Assembly (NCBI RefSeq): GCF_000002875.2
Contig: NC_009392.2
Span: 62,001 to 126,000, forward strand
Direction of reading: 5' to 3'
Source: Leishmania infantum JPCM5
Taxonomy: Eukaryota; Euglenozoa; Kinetoplastea; Trypanosomatida; Trypanosomatidae
DNA: 64,000 bases
Part shown: positions 1-9,729 of the stretch, in pieces
Position numbering within the stretch: position 1 is the stretch's first letter
Layout: each line of letters begins with the position of its first letter
Made by a program: the position numbers and the translations under genes
The notes under the pieces: generated by a model
The model's database searches: none
What the model was told of the DNA's origin: nothing
The model's input: only the letters and a program-made list of their open reading frames with translations

Positions 1-1
1 C

Positions 2-1762
2 GCACCCGCAGCCGGCGTACGGGAGGTGATGGTGGTAACGTGTTGCGCTGCCGGTCGCAAGGATGGCGCGCAGGCTGCGCTGGAGGTGGGCATGTGGTGG
101 GTCGACCGCTGCCTCAGCACGGCCGTGCAGCAAGCGGCTGGAGGGACGGCGGTGCTGTTTTGTTGTATGAAGATTGTGGACGTGGCAGTGGAGCGGCTAA
201 CGCTCTACTCAAGTGAGGACTCGCCGCTCCCTGCATCATCGGCCATCGGGCGTATGCGCATGCCTCGGCATTTCTTTGGGCTTCAGCTGTTTCGCCTTGG
301 AGAACTGCGTCATGTGCAGCTCTCCCCGTCAGTGCGGCGGCTGGTCGTCGAGGTTGACGTCCGATCGTGCCTGCGTTGGCCCCAGTCGGAGGTGAACAAC
401 TTCCTAGCCAGCTTGCAGTCCCCGCTGCGTGCGGTTCATGTAGCAACGTGCTCCGTATCTCCCGTGAAGCTGCTGAACAAGTTTCACGCATCTCTACGTG
501 TTCTGTACTTGTTCCGTCGAACAACCACTGTCTGCGACCCCACAGACACTCGAGTGCCTGTCAACATAGAGGACGAGGAGTACGAGGAAGAAGAGAGCAA
601 CACCAGCCCATCTCTGACGCCTGCCATGGATGCGCCCGCCACGGCGCAACACGCGAGCCAGCTCCCTGCGGCGGTGCACGGGGTCGCACAGCTGTCACCC
701 ATAGCGCGGACGGTGACACCGCAGTCGACATCGACCACCTCGACAACTGCCACCGGGGCGCGAAGCCGGCGGACAAGGCGTCTGCGCCTCTCCTCTGCCG
801 CCGCGGCTGCACCGGTGCTTGAGGAGCTCCACGTGACGAGCTCGGCCCGGCGCTCGTTGCCCCGCTGGGTGGAGACGTGCACGCGCCTGAAACACATCAC
901 GCTGCGCAACTGCGCCTACAACCGAGTGGACTCGCTCCGTTTTGCCCGCAAGCTCACAAGCATCTTGCTCGACGGATGCGCGAGTTTTGTTGGGTTCGAC
1001 TGCTTGTGTGGCTTTCCGGAACTGCGGTCGGTAACCGTGAAGAACTGCGGGCTTTTGCGTGATCTCTCGTGGGTGCCGCGGCTGAGGGGTTCGCTGTCCT
1101 ACCTGTGCATTCACCACCTGTCGCCGGCGTCGATCACCGCGTTTGCGTCCGCCTCCTGTCTCGGGATGGGTCTGAGCGGGCTTGAGGAGCTCAATCTCTC
1201 CATACCGAGCCTGCACGCACTGCGGTCGTTTGTGGCGCACTCCTCCGCCACACTGCGTGAGTTGACGCTCTTCACGTGCATGAGCTTGAGCGGCTTTTCA
1301 GACCTTCCCGCGCTGCCCGCCTTGGAGAAGGTGGTGATCACCGGCAACTGCCACATGCAGAACTTTTTGTGGTTGTCGAGGTCGCCTCGTGTTGTCGAGG
1401 TGCGTGCAACGCAGTGCTCGCAGCTGATGTCCTTGACAGGACTCGACGCGCTGCATCAGCTGCGCTTACTCGACGTCAATGGGTGCCAACGCGTTCGCAC
1501 CATCGCCCCGCTCGCTGAGTGCGTTTCGCTGACGTACCTGGACGTGTCGCACTGCGGTCTGCTGACGAGAGTATCAGTGCTTGAAAAGCTCCCATGTCTC
1601 CAGTGCGTGTTGATGCGCAACTGCACGTCGCTGGTAAAGGACTTCGGGTGGATCGAGGCCTGTCCGAAGCTGGTGGAGCTCATGGTGCCTGGACCGTCGT
1701 GGGTCGAGGCGGCGAGGGGTGTGCTGCGTCGCCTCGGCCGCCGTAATGTAGTTCTTCGCTGA
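2..1762 (+). CDS. Leucine-rich repeat protein, 5' end probably outside the window
   Basis: The second half (roughly bases 815-1720) is a run of irregular leucine-rich repeats of about 23-25 residues with the pattern LxxLxLxxCxxL, for example LRSVTVKNCGLLRDL and LTYLDVSHCGLLTRV. A low-complexity linker rich in Glu, Ser and Thr (about 565-800) separates this from an N-terminal region with weaker repeats. No signal peptide or membrane anchor is visible, so it is not an obvious PSA/GP46 surface LRR protein; a cytoplasmic or cytoskeletal binding scaffold is the plain inference. The frame is open to base 2 with coding-like codons and no leader-like sequence precedes the ATGs at 29 and 167, so I treat the gene as truncated by the window edge. 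If it starts inside, 167 (MKIVDVAVERL) would give 531 residues and 29 would give 577. Binding partner unknown. Confidence 0.8.
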   Translation, partial: APAAGVREVMVVTCCAAGRKDGAQAALEVGMWWVDRCLSTAVQQAAGGTAVLFCCMKIVDVAVERLTLYSSEDSPLPASSAIGRMRMPRHFFGLQLFRLGELRHVQLSPSVRRLVVEVDVRSCLRWPQSEVNNFLASLQSPLRAVHVATCSVSPVKLLNKFHASLRVLYLFRRTTTVCDPTDTRVPVNIEDEEYEEEESNTSPSLTPAMDAPATAQHASQLPAAVHGVAQLSPIARTVTPQSTSTTSTTATGARSRRTRRLRLSSAAAAAPVLEELHVTSSARRSLPRWVETCTRLKHITLRNCAYNRVDSLRFARKLTSILLDGCASFVGFDCLCGFPELRSVTVKNCGLLRDLSWVPRLRGSLSYLCIHHLSPASITAFASASCLGMGLSGLEELNLSIPSLHALRSFVAHSSATLRELTLFTCMSLSGFSDLPALPALEKVVITGNCHMQNFLWLSRSPRVVEVRATQCSQLMSLTGLDALHQLRLLDVNGCQRVRTIAPLAECVSLTYLDVSHCGLLTRVSVLEKLPCLQCVLMRNCTSLVKDFGWIEACPKLVELMVPGPSWVEAARGVLRRLGRRNVVLR

Positions 1763-4499
1763 TGCGAGCCAAGAGAATGCTGGGGGACGAGTGACGCAGG
1801 ATCAGAAGACGAAGAACGACCATCACGGTTCTTTACCTTCACTCCTCTGCCTCCTGGTCACCTTCACGAAAAGTTGATGGTCGGTGGTGGTGTTGGCGGG
1901 AGGAGGGAGGGATGCAGCCATACCAGCTGCGAGCGAAGGAATAAGAGAGGTGGATTGCTGGCGGCGTTCTGACCCTCCCTCCCCCCGCCCCGCTTTCGTT
2001 GTCATTGCTTCCGTCCTCGTCCCTTCCACCGCTGCCTCACCGCCGCACTCCTCCTCTGCTGTCCACCACGAGCGCGTCTGCGTTCGGATTTCGTTCCTCA
2101 TCTTCCTCGCTCTCCCTCCTCTAGAAGTGAATTGCAGAGATGAGGCTAGAAGAACACGCCCTCCTCCTCTCCCATTCGCACATCGGCTGTGCCGTGCATA
2201 TCGTGTTTTCCGCACGGCAGCAGATGATGTTGCCACCGTCGCTGTCGATTGCCCGTGTCGTGGTCTCCTGCCGCCCTCTCTGCCCCTTACCTCTCTGTCT
2301 TGTTTACCTTCTTCCCCTCTTTCGATGCAGCTCCGCATTATCATCGCGCTCCTTCGCGTCATCTAGTTTTTGTTCGTTGTTCTCCTGGCACACGCACGTG
2401 CGCATCTGTGTGTGCATGCACGTGTTCTCACCTCCAGCCTGCGTTGACCCCTCCCCTCTTCCCCCGTTTTCTTGTGTCGTTCCTCCCCCCCTCCACAAAC
2501 ACCGCCTTCTCACCGTGTTCCTTCTCTGATCTATCAGTGCCCTTCATATGTTCTAAAGTCTTGTTTGCTGGCCTGTGTGTCTGCACGTGTTACGCTAGCG
2601 TTCTTCTCCCTCCCTCTCCCTCGCCACATCAGCGCGTAAGTCGTGGAGAAGATCTCCACGAGTGCCTGGCTCATATGTGCCCGAGAGCTTCTCGTTCTTT
2701 CTCCCTCTTCTCCGCTTATTGATGTTGGGCTCCATTGCTGTACCGAACGCTTGCTATGCGCCTCTTGTTTCCCTGCGTCTGTCTGTATTTCTGTGTCTGT
2801 GCGTGTGTGTGTGTGTGGGTCAGACACAATCTCTATCTCTTGCTGTTGTTGTTCGCTCGCTCTCGTAATTCGGCTGCTCCCCTCTCCCTCTCTCGAGCTT
2901 TTTGTTGCTGCTTGCGCTTGTCTGCGCCGCGCACCCGCACCTCCGACCTTACAAACATACACACACATAAATCAGCTGTGAGGGCCGGCTCCAGCTTTCT
3001 CTCTCCTCCTCCCTCTTCGTGTCTGGTTCATTGTCTTCCCTTCCCTACCACCACCCCTTCATTTTGTTTCCGCCTGTGCGTGTGTCATGCTCGTCTAACT
3101 GTGCCCGGAGGAGGGCGTACCCACTCCCCTCGACTTCCCTGCGCCTCGCCCCTTCCTTTGGGTTCTTCCTATCCTCGGCGATATACATCACGCACATTCA
3201 CGCGCTCCCCCTTCCTCCGGATAGCCTCACGAGGTCGTGCGTGCGCGCGTGCGTCACTCAAGCGAAACGGACCTCCTCAACGTCCCTCGCACCTCGCTCA
3301 CTCACTCTCCTCTTCTCCATCCACCGCCTCCCTCCCCTCCCCCAATCCCGCGCCTTCATTTCTTTGACAGCAAACAATGAGGGTGCTTCTGTGCGGGAGT
3401 GAAAGGAGGGAAGGGGGAGGGCGGAGGGGATACGCGTTGATGGCCTGCGTGTCTATGCGCTCCCGTGTATCGGCGTGTCTCGGCGTGGGTGCTCGGGGCC
3501 GACGCGAGGTGGCGGCGGCCGAGTAGCCACACAAAAGCCGAGATGGGGCGTACAACACCGGGTGGCGAAGGACGGGCGAAGGGGTAGGGTTTGTGTGAGT
3601 ATATGGCGACGGAAGGCGGTGCTCTTCTCTATTTTGTTCGGCTTCTTCGGTCTTCGCAGCGAAGGAGGAGAAAGAGTGAGGTGGCTATTCAATAAGGAGG
3701 GGAGGGGAGAATGTGGGGAGATGGATCGGCGCAGGAGCATGACGTGAAGAAGCTTGTTCTTCGTCTCTGTCTTTTGTGGCCGCCTCGTATCTCTTTCTCT
3801 CTCTTCCTCTCCAGGGCTACACATCACAGCTGCGGTCTGTCAACCTCTCTCCTCATTGTCCTTCCTCATTCCTCGTTGTCCTCTGAACAACACACGCATA
3901 TAGAGCCCAATCATGAGCCCGCAGTTGATTTCTTGTCCTTTCTTGTTTTTATTGTCTGCGAGAGTTTCTCGTGCCTCGCTTGGCCGTGCGGCTGCCCTCG
4001 CTCTTACCTTTGCCGCTAACTGCGGCGCACGTGAGGTGAGAGCACGTCACATTCGCGCGCGTACTGTGCATGATGGAACGGTGTAGTACGTGCGCACACA
4101 TGTCTCTCTCTCTGCATATGGATGCCTTCGCAGGCATTGCCTTGCCGGCGTCGCCTCATCTCCTCCCCCCTCCACAGCTGCGTGAGTGTCTTTAGCTGCT
4201 TTTATTATTCGTTTTCTACTTCTCTATGCTGGTTGTTGCCAGTATCATATATAACGTTTTTCGTGGCCCTGTCTCCCCGCCGCCGCCGCCGCTGACGCCC
4301 CCCGAACCCCTCTCTTCCCTTGTCTTGCTCTACCGCTCACGCGCCCAGCTTCCCTCGCTGGGTGTGTGCGTGTCTCTCTGTCCGTCTGCCGGTGCCGCTG
4401 ATGCTTCCAAAACGGCCGCTTCTTCTTTTCCTCCTCTTCCTCAATGTTCATCCGTTGGTCTCCTCACCTCCTGATGATGCGGGGGTCACCTCCATGCGT

Positions 4500-5100
4500 C
4501 GTCTCATACAGGGTCCAGTGCCCACCCCCCACTGAGAGGGGGAAGCCGAGCAGCCGGCACAGCCTGACGTCCGGGTGCGACTGCGGGCTTTTGGGGTCCG
4601 CGAACATGCCTGGGGTGGGCGCTGTGCCGGAGGGGACCTGCGGCCTTGCTCAGCTTCGTACCAGCTCACCACGAATCGTGCCAGCAAGTCAGGAAAGGCA
4701 AACATCTCCTGCATCCGACCAGGTCTGCACTGATGAGGCGCAGATGTCGGAAGCACGACGAGAGCACCCTCGAGTTGCACCATCGAGCCCTCAAGACCCC
4801 CATGTGGAGAATCACCACACCACATTGTGGGATGCCGCGGCCTTAAGCGAGTGAGGGGGAGAAGAAAGTCACACAGACAAAATGTGCAGGGCCTCAGGAG
4901 GCCCTGACGTTAAGCTGGCCAGCACCCTCTGGGTGCTCATCCGGCATGCACCTGGACCCGCCCACGGCTACCTGCGCGACAGAGACGCCACCGCCTCCGT
5001 CCTCGAGCAGGCACCCTAGAGGCGGTCCGCCTGGATCCACGGCATAAAGCGCACCCCAGGTCCGTGTGGCACCGACCGCGCAGCACGCATCCGACAAGGG
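4500..5100. mobile_element. Possible degenerate SIDER-type retroposon remnant
   Basis: This block differs from its surroundings: it is not pyrimidine-biased, has mixed purine/pyrimidine composition and encodes nothing. It contains an A-rich stretch around 4858-4882 followed by two adjacent hairpins (4888-4905 and 4921-4937). Short interspersed degenerate retroposons (SIDERs) of about 550 bp are common in Leishmania 3' UTRs and can destabilise mRNAs. Size, position and texture fit, but I have no consensus to align, so the family call is inference. Confidence 0.4.
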
Positions 5101-7447
5101 AGCGAGGAAGGAGAGGGAGAGAGGAGGCTGCTAGACGCATGGCCCGGCTCGACGGCAGGAAGGCTCGCCATAGAGGAGGCGGATGTAACTGTGGTGCAGC
5201 AGAGGGCCACGTGCGTTGTAGCTGTGTGCGTGTGTGTAATGCGTCTGTTTTGCTGTAACTTGCTTTGCGGTGGCGGAATGGACACGATGGAGAAGACAGA
5301 TATGGTCCGCCCCTCTCAGCTTCTGTGTGCCGCACGCATACCCAAGGACAGGCACACGTGCGCGCACGGCACCGAAGTGTTCCATGCCGTTTGTCCGCGT
5401 TCCCCTTCTGTTTTTTTTTTTGTTGTTGTTTGCTTGAGAGACCTTGAACGCACGTCGATGTCCGCGTGTGTGCGCGCGCGCTCATCCATGCAGTGTGGCG
5501 TCGCTGGTCTCGTTTCGTTTTCACCGTGACCTCTTTTCGATTCCTGACTTCTAATATCTCTTTATTAGCTGATCACGGCATCAGCGCGGCTCTAAAAGGA
5601 GTGTGGTGGGTGGCCTTCAATGTGTTTGTGTGCGGACGCTCTACCTCCGCGCATCCTTATCGTCTCTCTCTCTGGCATTGAGTTGCTCCCCTCGCTCCAC
5701 ACACACACACACACACATCCCCTTACCACCACCACCACCACTACCTATCGCCTCCCCCCTCTCCCCCACTCCTTCCTTTCTGGTTTCGCTCTGTGATCTT
5801 GTTGATTTCATATTGCGCGTATTTTTATTTTTGTTTTTGTTCTTGAGCCTCGCTGCCCTTCTGTGTTCTCCCTTTCTTCCTTCTTCTCCCTCTGCCTCCG
5901 GCGGTGCGCCTGTGCGCTGGTGCAACTTCTTTTCGCCCCTTCAAGGCCTGTGTTGATGGCCATCCCCTCCCGACCCTCTCCCACGCACGCACGACCGCAG
6001 CATTCTTCTCCCTCCTTTTCGTCCTCAAGATACGGTCCACGATGAGCGCCACCTCCGCCTTCACGTTTTTGTCTCCGTGCTCCCCCGCTGTGGTTTGCTC
6101 AGCAAGAACACAAGCGATAGATGGTGACCGACAGACAAGAACAACAGCACATCAGACCTTTCTTGTACGCCCGTCATGCGTGCCTGCCCACGCGTGCACC
6201 ATCAACCGCAACTTTAGGTGATCACAGAGAGAGAGAGCGAGGCGCAAGTGCTGATGCCGGCGCATGCGGGTTTCTGTGCGTGCGTGCGTGTGCAGTCGTG
6301 CCGCGCTGCCCCACCCCACTCACCACCTTGCTTCCCTCCTCAACGAAGGTCTGCGCGCTCACTCGGCACTCTCCGCATACCGTCACACGTGTGTCTGTGT
6401 GTGTGTGTAAGCATCAGCCATATACACAGACACAGCTGTCATTCTCCACCACCACCAGCACTGCGACGCATGTGGAGAAACCCCGCACTCCTTCCGTTTT
6501 CGTGTCGGTGCAATCGATGCCATTCCATCAGTCACTGCCAAGGGTGCCGGTACCACGCGCTTCGCAGCACCGTCGCTTGAGCGAACGGAAGTAGACACAC
6601 AGGATTGTAGACGTCGACTCGGCCGGCCATCGTTCACCTGATACGCACGCGTGTGCAACGAATTTAGCGCACCGGCACGACGGCGATACGGCGTGAGCGC
6701 TCCACCCAAAGAGGGCCAATCGAGGGTGCAACGAAGCGCGAGACAGCGGGAGAGTGTGCGAGTCAATATGGATAACGGTCTGTCTCACGGACGCAGGTAC
6801 CTATCTGATCTGCGCTGGCTCCTCTGCATGTTATCTGCCCATTCCCCCCCCCCTTAGGGGCCGACGAGGTTGTGCCTCCACGTTCCTCTCTCTATGTCTG
6901 ACGCTGGATGCCATGTTGTGCTCACTTCGTTCTCTGCTGCTTCTGGTGTGTCTCTCTCGGTGTGTCTCTCACGCGCTCACGCTGCGTTTCCGCTCTCGTT
7001 TCTGCGCCCCCCCCCGTCTCACGCTGCGCGGCAGCGTTTCTTGTTCCCCGTTTCGTCAGCTTCGCGCACTCTCTCACAAGCGCGTTACTCGTCGCCTCCC
7101 TCTTCCTTTTCTCGTCGTCGTCGTCTCAGCCCTCTCTCCCTCAGTCGCCTCCCCGCAGACACATTTTGCAGCTGCCACGACAGCTTGACTAGCTCTCCTG
7201 CCCGTGTGTCCCCCCATCGTGTGCTAGACCTCACCAGAAGCGAAGACGGATTGTGCGGGTCTGTGCGTGCGTGTGGTGTGTGTGCCAGTGCCCCTTCCCC
7301 CCCCCTGCAAATTACACGCCCACATCACGCACCGCTACACAACCCGAGAGCGCAGGATTCGCGCGTCGGCGCCATAGTAGAATGAGCCAGGCGATCTGAT
7401 AGTCGTCGCCCACCATTGCTCTCTCTCTCTTCCCTCATTCCTTCTCT

Positions 7448-7449
7448 AG
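7448..7449 (+). promoter_or_regulatory. Predicted spliced-leader acceptor AG for the gamma-CA-like gene
   Basis: An uninterrupted pyrimidine tract (7421-7447, CT-rich) ends in AG. A second tract at 7611-7650 with an AG at 7729-7730 is an alternative that would leave a leader of only a few bases before the ATG at 7737. Confidence 0.45.
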
Positions 7450-7736
7450 TGCGGCTCGTTATCCGTCAGCTGCACGTCTTAGGTAGGCAGGCACTTAGGT
7501 AGTCGTGCCATTCATTTCATTCTGGTCGACGTGTACACTTGAGGTCGTGCAAGACAGCGCTGTCGCTTCTCTCGTTACGAGTGTTCGGTTCAGCGGCTGA
7601 ACTCCACGGCGCCCCCCTCCCCTCCCCCTCCCTCGCACCCTCCCTCCCTCCGCGTTCGCGTGCGTGGGGGGGGGCGCATCTCTCCGCGTCTCTCTGGCGC
7701 TGTGGCCTTGCTGCACACGTGGCGGATTCAGCAACC

Positions 7737-8621
7737 ATGCCGAGAAACGCGACGACCGTGCCGGGGTTCTTCCCCTATTTCGGGTTCATGCTGAAGGACG
7801 TCGGCAGCCGCCTCTCTATAATCTCGCATTACATGCAGACGAAGCGACACCCTTACCCGATGATGCGGCACCAGAACGTCCGCGCCTACCGCGGCATGCT
7901 GCCCTGGACGCAGGACGCTTGCTTCATTGCGCCGAACGCGTTTGTTGTGGGCAACGTGGTGCTCGGCCACGACACGGCAATCTTCTACCACTCGGTGCTG
8001 CGCAACTACCACACGAAAAGCGCCACCATCCTCGGCGATCACACGGTTGTCATGGACCGCACGACGCTGATGGGGCAGATCCGCGTTGGGCAAAGTACGT
8101 ACATCGGTGCCGGCGCCACCCTCGACTGCTGCGAGGTGCACGACAACGTGTACGTCGGCCCTGGAGCCTCCATCGCGCTCGGCGCCGTCGTCGAGAACGG
8201 CGCGATTGTTGCGGCCGGCTCGGCTGTGCCGAAGGACGCGCGGGTGTACGCGGGAGAGCTGTGGGCGGGCAATCCAGCGCAGAAAATCGCAGATGTCAGC
8301 CCGGCCCAGTCAAGCGAGGTGCAGCACATGGTGCATGACCAGATCCAGGTGGGCAAGGCGCACCTCCAGGCGATCCGCGACCACGTCGAGCAAACGAAGG
8401 AACTCGACGTGAACTGGCTGAACGAGGCGGTTACGATGATGGAGGCGCAGCAGCAGCAGATGTCCATCAAGCTGCCGATGGAGATCCCGCTGGAGGCGCG
8501 GCGGTTCCTGCAGCCGCGTGTGCACATGCGCCGCCCGGAGATGCACATGCGCATGTCCTACCCGGTCAACCGCACCGCGCCGTGGATGCCAAAGTCTGGC
8601 GACCAGACCGCGAACGTGTAA
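7737..8621 (+). CDS. Mitochondrial gamma-carbonic-anhydrase-like left-handed beta-helix protein
   Basis: The 294-residue product has the hexapeptide-repeat pattern of a left-handed beta helix (AFVVGNVVLGHDT, IRVGQSTYIGAG, VYVGPGASIALGAVV, GAIVAAGSAVPKDA) and the closing GELWAGNPAQK motif of gamma-class carbonic anhydrases. The N-terminal helix (GFMLKDVGSRL) resembles plant mitochondrial complex I gamma-CA subunits. The three zinc histidines of the family are not seen: the usual GHxxxLHGC region reads STYIGAGATLDCC (from Ser120) and the upstream QDxxxxH region reads MDRTTLM. This points to a structural role, perhaps in respiratory complex I, rather than catalysis. A C-terminal extension of about 85 residues, rich in Gln, Met and Arg, follows the helix. 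ATG 7737 is chosen because translation upstream is low-complexity and lacks an ATG start. Confidence 0.8.
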   Translation: MPRNATTVPGFFPYFGFMLKDVGSRLSIISHYMQTKRHPYPMMRHQNVRAYRGMLPWTQDACFIAPNAFVVGNVVLGHDTAIFYHSVLRNYHTKSATILGDHTVVMDRTTLMGQIRVGQSTYIGAGATLDCCEVHDNVYVGPGASIALGAVVENGAIVAAGSAVPKDARVYAGELWAGNPAQKIADVSPAQSSEVQHMVHDQIQVGKAHLQAIRDHVEQTKELDVNWLNEAVTMMEAQQQQMSIKLPMEIPLEARRFLQPRVHMRRPEMHMRMSYPVNRTAPWMPKSGDQTANV

Positions 8622-9729
8622 GCGACAGCGGCGCAGCAGGTTGCTGGCTCTGTACATGTATGTTTCAATGACACCTTGGCGTCCGTGTGGCGGGAGGACT
8701 CCTCAGTCAGTTCTCTTTGGCTGTGTCTCTGCCTGTGCAAGCGGGTGCTTGCTCAGTACGTGAACGGCGTGCTTTCTTTCTCTTCTCCTCTTGGTCTTGT
8801 TATCGCTACAGGAAGTCGCTCAAGTCGGTGGTCGAGGACGGATATGAAGTCGTGGGCTCGGACGTCTCTCCATCCCTCCCGCCGGGTAAACGCCGGGCTG
8901 CTGCTGCGGCGGCTGGTCGCGGCACTGCAGCACATGGGTCGAAGGCGAAGACCAAAGAGCAGTACAAAAACCAACCGCGGCTCGTGCCATCAGTGGCGTA
9001 CGAGACAAGAAGGGGTGAGGAAAACCAAAGAAGGCGACGGCGGCTGTGGCGGTGGTGTCGCGCGTACAACGCCACGGGAGATGGTACGCACGCTCTCCGC
9101 CGCACCTCCTCCTTGGTGTCTGATAAAGAGGAGGAGCAGTGCGGGACTGCCTTCGCGTGACCGAGAGGCGTCCTTCTCGGACTTTACGTGGCGCCAGAGC
9201 GCCTTCTTGCTCTCTCTCCCCCTCAGCCTCCTCCGTGCCTGTGCGACTCTGCGTAGTGGATGCGTGCTCTACCGTTGCCTCACCAGCAGGCTGATCGCCT
9301 GTCCATTTACCTCTTTCTTCCCCTCGCGAACCCCTCGATCGCACGTGACACGGCTGTCTTCACGTGCGTCGCGTCTCTCGTTCTCGTGCCGTCGGTGTGT
9401 GGTCACCACAAGCACAGCCGGCGGTGTGGCCGATGCATCTGTCTTCGCCCCCTCACCCTCCCTCCCCCTCTCGCTCCGATCCGCGCGGCCGCCGTCCTAT
9501 CCTTCAGCCGACCGCAGTAGGTGGGGCGTGTTCTCGTATCGTATCCTGCCGCTCTGGTGTGCGTGCCGCCCTCTGCTGCCAGCTTCGACTTGCCCGGTCG
9601 CATCACGGGTCGTCCCTGGGCTTTCTTCCTCTGCTTCGTCACTGCCACCAGCATCTTGCCTGCGTTTCTCACGAACATCGTGTACATCTCACTTCTGCGC
9701 TCCTCCCGGGCGCGTCGTTGTGAGCAACC
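8622..9729. other. Intergenic region with UTR-like sequence
   Basis: It has no credible gene. A purine-rich portion (about 8880-9160) is followed by a long pyrimidine-rich portion (about 9165-9700) that probably carries the splice acceptor of the next gene. A long open frame crosses it but has no ATG start of the right kind and reads as Ser/Arg/Leu-rich noise. Confidence 0.6.
9650..9651 (+). promoter_or_regulatory. Predicted spliced-leader acceptor AG
   Basis: A pyrimidine-rich tract at 9612-9649 ends in AG about 79 bases upstream of the ATG at 9730. Confidence 0.4.

Larger units (their letters stand above)
1763..7736. other. Six-kilobase gene-free intergenic region
   Basis: No reading frame here looks coding. 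The open frames present translate to Ser/Pro/Leu/Cys-rich or His/Thr-rich low-complexity sequence, as expected from pyrimidine-rich UTR DNA. It holds CT-rich tracts, short CA and GT microsatellites (for example 5699-5716) and a compositionally different block at about 4500-5100 (listed separately). It presumably contains the 3' UTR of the LRR gene and the leader of the gamma-carbonic-anhydrase-like gene. A small perfect hairpin lies at 2641-2661 (9-bp arms, 3-base loop). Confidence 0.6.

Noticed and set aside
2735..3367. 210-codon plus-strand frame with a hydrophobic start
   Set aside because: The Cys/Val/Leu start is the translation of a GT/CT-rich tract, not a signal peptide; composition is UTR-like.
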